Assembly: GCA_964384675.1 (NCBI GenBank)
Contig: CAYLNK010000281.1
Span: 1-9,052, forward strand
Source of the DNA: CAYLNK01 sp964384675
Lineage (GTDB): Bacteria; Acidobacteriota; Thermoanaerobaculia; UBA5066
Direction of reading: 5' to 3'
DNA: 9,052 nucleotides
The notes under the pieces are model-generated. The model saw nothing but the letters and a program-made list of their open reading frames with translations. It had not been told where the DNA came from and did no database searches. A program made the position numbers and the translations under genes. Below, one piece after another: positions 1-6,373 of the stretch (positions are counted from its first letter, which is position 1; the number at the start of each line of letters is the position of its first letter).

Positions 1-194
1 GCGGGTGGAGGCGGGGGCGCGGCCTTCGGAAAGAGTCCGTCGAGCGTACCCGCCTCGACCCAGTCCTTCAGGCCGTCCCGCCAGACCAGGGTCGACTTCT
101 TGAGCTTCCCCTGGCTCGCGAGGCTCGCGAGCGCGTCACGGTCGACGGGGCCCTCGGTGGCGTCCCCGATCGCGTAATACCACTGATCAGCCAT
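1..194 (-). CDS. GYF_2 (DUF4339) domain protein, N-terminal part only
   Basis: The first 64 residues are visible and the gene continues past the left edge. Residues 4-55 match the GYF_2 (DUF4339) pattern: an opening W5-Y6-Y7, G15-P16 after a short loop, a helix (about 20-28), G29, then L36-V37-W38, G41 and W45. From residue 60 the protein enters a proline run, the kind of linker that often joins this domain to membrane or other domains in bacterial proteins; that part is not visible here. GYF-type folds are known for binding proline-rich peptides; the partner here is unknown. The start is well fixed: the frame upstream reads three codons (CCT, CAC, GGC) and then the TAG that ends the A2M gene, so the ATG at 194-192 is the first possible start. 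A GGAGG-like stretch lies about 20 nt upstream, too far for a normal Shine-Dalgarno, so translation may depend on coupling to the A2M gene. Domain call is confident; full-length function is unknown. Confidence 0.85.
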   Translation of the reverse strand, partial: MADQWYYAIGDATEGPVDRDALASLASQGKLKKSTLVWRDGLKDWVEAGTLDGLFPKAAPPPPP

Positions 195-203
195 GCCGTG
201 AGG

Positions 204-3200
204 CTATCGAATCGCCTCCCCCTCCGCCACCTCGGCGACCGTCAGCACGGCTCCCGCCGAGTACGCGTTGAACTCCGGGGCGTACATCGACTGGACCGTC
301 GCCGGGCCGACCCGGAAGGTGCCGGCCATGTTCGCGCGAAGCCGGTACTTGAACGTGTACTCCCCTACCGGCAGGCGCTCGAAGAAGAAGTTCGAGCCGC
401 TGTCGCGCGTCTCCTCGTACCAGACGATCCCGAGGTCCCAGCGGAATCGCGAAACCGCGTTTTCCGGCTCCAGGCCGGCCGCACGCGGGTCGCGCAGGTG
501 GACGTACTCCGCCTCGTGCTTCGAGCGGAGCGACAGCTGTACCTCGATCTGGTCCCCGACGGCCAGCGGCGTGCCGTCCGCGAGCGGCTTGAGGACGACC
601 TCCTTCCCCTGCGTCTCCCGCTTGAAGTAGCGGCGGGAGACCTGGAAGAAGTCGCCGCTCTCCGCCTCGACCGCGCGGTCCGTGGAGAAGTGCCACGTGG
701 CGGAGGCGAACGCGAACCCCTTGCTCTCCTTCTCGACCACCACCGTGGAGTCGGCCTTCGGGTCGAGCTTGTCACCCGGCACCACGATCTGGTTCTTCTT
801 CCCGGTGTACCGCTCGGGGTCGAACGTGAACGACACCTTGCGGGACCCGACCGTCACCGTCGCGTCCTCGGGGATCCCGAGCGCTCCCTCGGCGTCCAGA
901 TAGTGGATCAGCGAGTAGATGACCTCGGCGGTGGCGCGGGTCGACTTCCACTGGTTGAGCTTCTTGTTGAGGAGGAGCCACTGGACGAGTCCGTCCCGTC
1001 GCGCGTCCTTCGGTGTGAGCTCGGTGACCGTTCGAAGGGCGAAGGCGTGGGTCTCGATCGTGTCCCGGTACCAGAGCCAGGAGCGGTCCTCCTGCGCCCA
1101 GAACGTACCCTGCTCCTCGTTGGTCTTCGCGGAGTCCATCACGCTGTCCCACACCAGACGCGCGTCGGACGGGCGGCCCATCCGCTGGAGGGTCAGGGAG
1201 AGGTACCCTTTCAGGAACGGCGTGTGCTGCTTCCAGTGCTTGAAGGAGAACGCCAGGATCTGGCGGCGCTCGTCCTCGGAGAGCGCGCCGCCCGTCCAGC
1301 CGGCGTCCGGGTAGCACGACGCCACGTAGTTGAGGAAGGTCAGGAACTCCCAGCCGGCGTCCTCGCGCATCATCCGCTGGAGGTCGTCGCGGAAGTAGCC
1401 GGCCAGGTACGCCCAGGCGCGCTGGACCATGTCCCGCGGCACGTCGACCTTGAACTCCACCGCCTTGGCGAGGCCGTGCGCGATGTAGAGCGTCATGTAC
1501 GGCGACGGCGGCCCGCCCGGCCACCACGGGAACGCCCCGTTCGCCGTCTGCGCCTTGCGCAGCTTGGCGAGGGACGACTCCCGGTCGGCCTTCGCGATGC
1601 GGGGGTCGAGGACGTTCGTCAGGCCGTATCCGGCGTCGGTACCACCCCTTCCGGTCTCGAGCCACGGCGACTCCTCGAGCGACATCTTCCGATTCGGGTC
1701 CGCCGCGTCGAAGCTCTCGAGCGGTGTGTCACGCGTCGACATCTGCTGGGCCATTTTTCCGATGGCCGGGTACCGCGCGTAGAGGCTCGAGACGATGCCG
1801 GTCGAGACGAAGCGGTTGAGGGTCTGCTCGGTGCACTCGTACGGGTAGTTGACCAGGTACGGCAGGGCCTGGAGGACCGTGTAGAAGAGCTGGGCGTCGA
1901 CCGTGACGACGAGCTGCTCGTTGATCCGGGTCGGATCGTCGTCGGCGCGGAGGTCCGGGAAGTCGAGGCTCTTGCGGTCCTGGTTCCGCAGCGTGACGAA
2001 CCGGGACTGCGCGAGATGGACCCGGCTCGGCAGGACGGGGAGCGGGCGCAGCTCGCCGTCGCTGACGTCGCCGGAGACGGCGGTCACGCGGAACGCGACC
2101 GTGCGCACCTTCTTCGGGACGGTCATCGGGAACGAGAGGCTCGTTCCCCCGCCGGCCTTCACGGTGAAGGGCTGATCGAGCTTCGCCTTCACGCCGAACT
2201 CCCCCGCGACGCTGGCGTCCGTCTCGGGGTCGATCAGGTCGAGCTTCAGCGTCCCGGTGAGGTCGCGCTCCGATGCGTTGTTGACGACGACCCTGACGAT
2301 CGCCTGATCCCCTTCCCGGAAGAACCGCGGGACGTAAGGGCGGACCATCAGCTCCTTGACGCTGCGGGTCTCCTTCTTCAGCGAGCCGGCCTTCAGGTCC
2401 CGCGTCACCGCGTGGACCCAGACGTTCCACGACGTCACCGAATCGGGGACCGTGAACTCGATCGCGGCGGAGCCGTCCGCCGTGGTGAGGAGCTGCGGGC
2501 GCCAGAAGGCGGTCTCCGAGAAGTCGCTCCGGAGGGGCACCGGGGCGTCGGGCGCGCCGCCGTCCGCCCGCTTCAGGGCGTCGACGGCTCCGGAGGCGTC
2601 GCCCTCCTGCTTCAGCTTGCCGTCCGCGACGACCGCGTCCGCCTTCTGCTCCATCACGGGCGCTTCCGCGGTGGCCAGGGAGGCCGGCTTGCCCGCCGGC
2701 ATCGGCGGCGCCGGCGCGGCCATCCGCATCACGGCTCCGTCCTTCATCCCGCCGCGTCTCCGGCCGGGTCCCCCGATTCCGTAGCCGTCGAACACCACCA
2801 TCCGGTCGGGCGCGACCGACGGCGCGCCCGGCAGGTCCGCGAATCGCGCGCCGAAGAGCCACATCCCGCCGGCCTGACCGAGGCTGGCGTGCGCCGACAG
2901 CGTCGTGGCGCGGCGTGGATAGAGCGACAGCGGGCTCGACGGCACATGCGGTCCGAAGAGGTCGAGGCTCCGGTCGTACATGTAGGCGAGGACCTCGGCG
3001 GCGCCCGCCTCCGCCGGAGAGCCGGACGGGGTCTTGACGGTAACGCGCCACGTCTCCTTCGCACCGGGGCGGATGCGGTCGCGGAACGTGGCGAGCTCGA
3101 CCTTCAGCTCCCTGTCGTCCCACGGGACGAAGACGTGCTGGGCGATCTCCATGAGCTGGTGATCCCGCAGGAGGAGCAGCGAGACGCCGAAGCCTCCGCG

Positions 3201-6200
3201 TTCGATCTCCCGGGAGACCGGGATCTCGACGATTCCGCTCTTTCCCGACGTGAGTACCCGCCGCTCGTCGAGCTTTCCGCCGCGGAAGACGTCCAGGAAG
3301 AGGACTTGGTCCTTCAGGCCGGACGCCACGAGGAGCCGGGCCGTCTTCCCGAATGGAACCGACGTCGACTCCGCGACGAGCGCGGCCGGCACGGCGAGGG
3401 GCGTCTCCTTGCCGGCGACGATCAGCTCCTTCTGTGTGGCGTACGTCTGGCCGAAGTCGTCGACGGTCTCGTACCGGAGCCGGTAGGCGCCCGGCGCGAG
3501 GCGCTCGAAGGCGACGGGGGCGATCCCCTTCGCGTCGTGGGCCGCGCCGCCGCGCGCCACCTCGTCGCCGTCGGCCCACGCCCGGAGCGTCCGCTCGAGG
3601 GGCTCCAGCCCGCCCCAGCGAGGGCGGAGCCGGTCGCCCGGCGTGGTGACCGCGCCGGGAACCTCCGGTGCGTCGATCGGCTGATCGGCTGGCGCGACGG
3701 TCGTCTCGGGCTGTCGCAGCCTCAGAAGCCGCCACGTCCCCTTGCCGGCCCGGGGCGTGCCGTCGAGGTCGGTCCGCACGATCCGCACCGACGACTTCCC
3801 CTCCGGGAGGAACCCGGTGTCCGACTCGACGCGGGCCTCGACGGCGACGAACCCGAGCCTCACGGAGCGTGTGGCGGAGCGGGTCTCGCCCCCCTCGTCC
3901 GTCACGTCGGCGGTCACCTCGTACCGGTACGTCACGTCCTTCTTCGAGCCGGCGAGGCGGGCATCGGCCTCCGCCAGGAAGGCCAGCTCGAACGTGCCGT
4001 CCTCCGCCAGGCCGGAACGTCCGCTGGCGATCACCTGGCCGCGATCCGTCCCGCCGTCGCCACGCCACCACCACCACCACCACGGGTAGACCGCGGATCG
4101 GGTCACCTTCCAGGCGACGGTTCCGCTGGCGACGGGGAGACCGAAGTAGTAACGGGCCTCACCCTTCAGTGTGGCCTTCGCGTTCAGGCGGAGCGGGCTC
4201 GCCGGCTCCTTGAAGGTGGCCTCGAACGTCGGTCGCTTGTACTCCTCGACGCGGATCGACGACGAGCCCGTCAACGAGCACTCGACGCGCCACCGTCCCA
4301 GAGGTCGGCCCGTCGGGATCGTGAACTCCCCGGCCGCGGTGCCGAACGCGTTCGTCTTGACGGGCTGGGATTCCACGCGCTGGTTGTTCGGGTCGACGAG
4401 CCAGACGGTCGCCGCCGCCTCCGGCTTCGTCCGGTACGACGCGTCGACGCCCGAGAACGCGACGACCTTCCAGGCGATGCGCTGCAGGGGGCGGTAGATC
4501 GACCTGTCGGTGTAGACGAGCGAAGCTGTCCGCTCGGACGGCTCCGCCGGCCGCTGGAGCGTCAGGTAGCTGGCGTCGAGGGCGAGGTCCGCCCCCTTCT
4601 TCCCGAAGAGGAAGTGCGCCTCCCAGCTCGCCCCGGTCGCGCGGGGACCGAAGCGGACCGAGCCGGACGGGCCGGACGTCTGCGTCTCGACGCGGTGGTG
4701 TCCCTGCTGCCAGTCGTACTTGAAGAGCGCCACCTCCACGCCCGCGACGGGACGCCCGGTCTCTCCCGAGAGTGTCCGGACCTCGACGTTCCCGCTCCCG
4801 TCGGGCCGCGTCACGAGGACGAGGTCCGAGACGACGAGGTGCGCGGCGACGACCCGGTTGTCGTCGGTCCGGAAGTCGCGGCGCGCGGACGCCACGACCA
4901 CGTACGCGCCGGCCTTCTTCAGGGGCGGCACCACGAAGGTGCGATGCGATCGGTAGTCGGGCGTGGCCGGCAGCGCGGTTCGCCACTCGGCGATCGGCTG
5001 CGACCGCGCGAGCGTCTCCAGCTCCTGGCCGTTCGGCATCAGGTTGTAGTCGCGCGCGCTCGAGATCCGCTTCTCCAGGTCGAACGGGAAGGCCCGGAAG
5101 AAGAGCTCCGGCAGGTTGCGGTGGTTCAGCTCCAGCGAGCGCCGGCCGGCGCCGTCGGCCTGCATCGCCGTCATCTGGTAGTCGGGCGCCTCGATCGACT
5201 TCACGATCGCGAGGCACTGCTGCCCGCCGACGCTCGACGGGTGCGCCGCGAGCCCGCGCTGGGCGGCGGCCCGCGCCCTCACCAGCGCGTCGGGAGCGTC
5301 CACCGACCGCAGCAACGTGGCCTGGAGCGCCGCCCCCGTGGACCACCACGGCAGCTCCTGGTCCGATCCGAGCCGGCGTTCGAGCGCGGTCCGCACGGCC
5401 TCCCGGTCGGAGACCTCCGTGTACGCCGTGTGGAGGCGCCGGTACAGCTCGAGCCTGGCCTCGAGGGCAGCCTCGCGGCGCCCCGCCGCCGCGTGCCACG
5501 CCTCGAGGTCGCGCAGGAGGGCGTCGATCCGCACGACCGGATGCACCGCGGGGTCGCCGACCGCGGCGTCGCGCTTCCGGGCGTCCGAGAGGAGCGGCCC
5601 GATCGGGACCTGGTAGAGCCCGTTCGACTGCTCGGGCGTCCAGCCGTTCGAGTCGGCCAGGAACTCGGTGAACAGGTACGTCACGGCGTCGCGAAGGGTC
5701 CCGCGGACTCCGGGCGGGTAGCTCCCGGGCTCGAGCGTCCCCTTCAGCCGGGTGACCGGGAGGTCTCCCAGCTCGGCCCGGCCGGCCCACACCTCGTGGA
5801 ACGCCTTCAGCGCCTCGTCGTGGATCTGGCCCTTCGTCCACGCCTTCAGGTCGACGACCCCCTTCGTCTCCACCCTCTCGCGCTTGCCGATCTCCCAGGC
5901 GTACGCCTGCTCGTAGGTGAGGAGCGCGTGGGCATAGACGAGGTTCAGCGTCGCGCGCGAGAGGGGCGAGGCCGGCCACGCCTGGTCCTTCAGGAACCGC
6001 ACGGCGGTCTCGTAGCCGTCGAGGGCGATCCGGATCTGGACCTCCTTCACGAGGGCCTTCGTCAGCTCGGCGTCGTCGCCCCGGCGGCGGGCGTCGTCGC
6101 GGAGGGACGCGACCTTGCGCGACGCCTCCTCCATCTTCTGCTCCGAGAGGAGGCGGTCGACCTCCTTCCAGCCCGATTCCCCGCTCGTCACGGTGGCTCC

Positions 6201-6332
6201 CTTCTGCGCGGTCACGGCCGGGCCCCGGGGGGTGCGCTTCGGCGTCGCCGCGCCGTGGACCGGCATCGCGAGGAGGAGCGTGGCGGTGGCGAGCGCGGTT
6301 CCGAGCCCCCGGGTCGATCGTGTGGTGCTCAT
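204..6332 (-). CDS. Secreted bacterial alpha-2-macroglobulin family protein with thioester motif
   Basis: This 2042-residue protein looks like a periplasmic or secreted protease trap. In this family, cleavage of a bait region exposes a reactive thioester that captures the protease. Residues 1-28 are a Sec signal peptide (Arg3-4-type basic start, hydrophobic core about 10-24, likely cleavage near 27-29), with no lipobox Cys. Residues about 50-375 look helical. Beta-rich MG domains follow: about 380-600, then an MG2-like segment with DRSIYRP (609-615), VEEYKRPTF (695-703) and YYFGLPV (728-734). The bait-region domain is about 985-1125, with a flexible insert to about 1267. The conserved A2M core is at 1268-1360 (VPDSVTSWNVWVHAVT). 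The helical thioester domain is about 1470-1800, with CTEQ at 1500-1503 and NGAFPWWPGG at 1598-1607. An MG10-like domain spans about 1825-2030. It is longer than E. coli YfhM (about 1650 residues), mainly from the N-terminal region and the insert. An in-frame TAG lies 9 nt upstream, with no other start codon between, so the ATG is secure. No PBP1C gene, the usual partner in Proteobacteria, is in view. The family call is very secure; the actual target proteases are unknown. Confidence 0.96.
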   Translation of the reverse strand: MSTTRSTRGLGTALATATLLLAMPVHGAATPKRTPRGPAVTAQKGATVTSGESGWKEVDRLLSEQKMEEASRKVASLRDDARRRGDDAELTKALVKEVQIRIALDGYETAVRFLKDQAWPASPLSRATLNLVYAHALLTYEQAYAWEIGKRERVETKGVVDLKAWTKGQIHDEALKAFHEVWAGRAELGDLPVTRLKGTLEPGSYPPGVRGTLRDAVTYLFTEFLADSNGWTPEQSNGLYQVPIGPLLSDARKRDAAVGDPAVHPVVRIDALLRDLEAWHAAAGRREAALEARLELYRRLHTAYTEVSDREAVRTALERRLGSDQELPWWSTGAALQATLLRSVDAPDALVRARAAAQRGLAAHPSSVGGQQCLAIVKSIEAPDYQMTAMQADGAGRRSLELNHRNLPELFFRAFPFDLEKRISSARDYNLMPNGQELETLARSQPIAEWRTALPATPDYRSHRTFVVPPLKKAGAYVVVASARRDFRTDDNRVVAAHLVVSDLVLVTRPDGSGNVEVRTLSGETGRPVAGVEVALFKYDWQQGHHRVETQTSGPSGSVRFGPRATGASWEAHFLFGKKGADLALDASYLTLQRPAEPSERTASLVYTDRSIYRPLQRIAWKVVAFSGVDASYRTKPEAAATVWLVDPNNQRVESQPVKTNAFGTAAGEFTIPTGRPLGRWRVECSLTGSSSIRVEEYKRPTFEATFKEPASPLRLNAKATLKGEARYYFGLPVASGTVAWKVTRSAVYPWWWWWWRGDGGTDRGQVIASGRSGLAEDGTFELAFLAEADARLAGSKKDVTYRYEVTADVTDEGGETRSATRSVRLGFVAVEARVESDTGFLPEGKSSVRIVRTDLDGTPRAGKGTWRLLRLRQPETTVAPADQPIDAPEVPGAVTTPGDRLRPRWGGLEPLERTLRAWADGDEVARGGAAHDAKGIAPVAFERLAPGAYRLRYETVDDFGQTYATQKELIVAGKETPLAVPAALVAESTSVPFGKTARLLVASGLKDQVLFLDVFRGGKLDERRVLTSGKSGIVEIPVSREIERGGFGVSLLLLRDHQLMEIAQHVFVPWDDRELKVELATFRDRIRPGAKETWRVTVKTPSGSPAEAGAAEVLAYMYDRSLDLFGPHVPSSPLSLYPRRATTLSAHASLGQAGGMWLFGARFADLPGAPSVAPDRMVVFDGYGIGGPGRRRGGMKDGAVMRMAAPAPPMPAGKPASLATAEAPVMEQKADAVVADGKLKQEGDASGAVDALKRADGGAPDAPVPLRSDFSETAFWRPQLLTTADGSAAIEFTVPDSVTSWNVWVHAVTRDLKAGSLKKETRSVKELMVRPYVPRFFREGDQAIVRVVVNNASERDLTGTLKLDLIDPETDASVAGEFGVKAKLDQPFTVKAGGGTSLSFPMTVPKKVRTVAFRVTAVSGDVSDGELRPLPVLPSRVHLAQSRFVTLRNQDRKSLDFPDLRADDDPTRINEQLVVTVDAQLFYTVLQALPYLVNYPYECTEQTLNRFVSTGIVSSLYARYPAIGKMAQQMSTRDTPLESFDAADPNRKMSLEESPWLETGRGGTDAGYGLTNVLDPRIAKADRESSLAKLRKAQTANGAFPWWPGGPPSPYMTLYIAHGLAKAVEFKVDVPRDMVQRAWAYLAGYFRDDLQRMMREDAGWEFLTFLNYVASCYPDAGWTGGALSEDERRQILAFSFKHWKQHTPFLKGYLSLTLQRMGRPSDARLVWDSVMDSAKTNEEQGTFWAQEDRSWLWYRDTIETHAFALRTVTELTPKDARRDGLVQWLLLNKKLNQWKSTRATAEVIYSLIHYLDAEGALGIPEDATVTVGSRKVSFTFDPERYTGKKNQIVVPGDKLDPKADSTVVVEKESKGFAFASATWHFSTDRAVEAESGDFFQVSRRYFKRETQGKEVVLKPLADGTPLAVGDQIEVQLSLRSKHEAEYVHLRDPRAAGLEPENAVSRFRWDLGIVWYEETRDSGSNFFFERLPVGEYTFKYRLRANMAGTFRVGPATVQSMYAPEFNAYSAGAVLTVAEVAEGEAIR
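1824..1835 (-). other. Thioester motif CTEQ of the A2M protein
   Basis: These codons encode Cys1500-Thr-Glu-Gln1503 within YPYECTEQ. The Cys and Gln that form the internal beta-cysteinyl-gamma-glutamyl thioester in this family are both present, so covalent protease capture is plausible. The residue before the Cys is Glu, where Gly is common (for example PYGCTEQ or PxGCGEQ). Only four cysteines are seen in the whole protein (373, 685, 1500, 1673). Confidence 0.9.
2532..2954 (-). other. Candidate bait-region insert of the A2M protein
   Basis: These codons encode roughly residues 1127-1267, between the MYDRSLDLF end of the bait-domain fold and the FSETAFWRPQL start of the A2M core. The segment is poor in predicted secondary structure. 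It has a Gly/Arg-rich piece (about 1184-1196, including GRRRGG), an Ala/Pro/Met-rich piece (about 1200-1230) and a Lys/Asp/Ala/Gly-rich end. Its position matches where the protease-sensitive bait loop sits in A2M proteins. The boundaries are approximate. Confidence 0.65.
4065..4082 (-). repeat. Six tandem TGG codons (poly-Trp run in A2M)
   Basis: On the plus strand this is (CCA)6; on the coding strand it is TGG six times, giving Trp751-756 after YP and before RGDGG. Because Trp has one codon, any Trp run is a perfect trinucleotide repeat. It lies in an MG-domain loop just after the strand reading VAWKVTRSAVYP. Short Trp-rich loops seem familiar from other large bacterial A2Ms, from memory, so this may be a family trait and not slippage. 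Confidence 0.9.
6249..6332 (-). other. Predicted Sec signal peptide of the A2M protein
   Basis: The first 28 or so residues have a basic N-region (Arg5, Arg8), a hydrophobic stretch rich in Leu, Ala and Thr from about residue 10 to 24, and small residues (Gly27, Ala28, Ala29) suited to signal peptidase I. No cysteine lies near the end, so this is not a lipoprotein signal, unlike the lipidated E. coli A2M YfhM. The mature protein should therefore be soluble in the periplasm or exported further. The exact cleavage residue is uncertain by one or two positions. Confidence 0.85.
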
Positions 6333-6354
6333 GTCGGGAGTCTATGACCCGACA
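6332..6354. repeat. Perfect 7-bp inverted repeat abutting the A2M start codon
   Basis: TGTCGGG at 6332-6338 and CCCGACA at 6348-6354 are exact reverse complements separated by 9 bases. The last base of the downstream arm on the coding strand is the A of the A2M ATG. In RNA this would fold into a GC-rich hairpin ending at the start codon; in DNA it could be an operator for a dimeric repressor. No T-run follows, so it does not look like an intrinsic terminator for the RapA-like gene. Confidence 0.6.
6339..6344 (-). promoter_or_regulatory. Candidate -10 hexamer for leaderless A2M transcription
   Basis: On the minus strand this reads TAGACT (4 of 6 matches to TATAAT, fitting TANNNT), followed by six bases and then the ATG. 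That spacing would place transcription start at or beside the start codon, and the gene has no Shine-Dalgarno. I see no convincing -35 element about 17 nt upstream. The hexamer lies in the loop of the inverted repeat, so a dimeric regulator bound there would block it. This is an inference from spacing. Confidence 0.35.
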
Positions 6355-6373
6355 GGCGCCGCCCCGGTTCCCG

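Noticed and set aside
4065..4082. The (CCA)6 tract as a noncoding microsatellite or phase-variation tract.
   Set aside because: It is a trinucleotide repeat in frame, so length change would not shift the frame, and it lies well inside a conserved-looking domain.
1729..4083. A 784-codon minus-strand open frame inside the A2M gene, in another frame.
   Set aside because: It is low-complexity Arg/Gly/Pro sequence, starting in the frame-shifted TGG run. The A2M frame through the same bases shows conserved family motifs, so this is a shadow.
198..6347. A 2049-codon open frame on the plus strand covering the whole A2M gene in antisense.
   Set aside because: It shares codon boundaries with the A2M gene, so a stop would need TTA, CTA or TCA in the A2M sense frame. 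GC-rich codon use avoids those codons, which leaves the antisense frame open. Its translation is Arg-rich low-complexity sequence with no recognisable domain.
6332..6354. Intrinsic terminator after the RapA-like gene.
   Set aside because: The stem is GC-rich but no T-run follows on the minus strand; the sequence goes straight into the A2M coding region.
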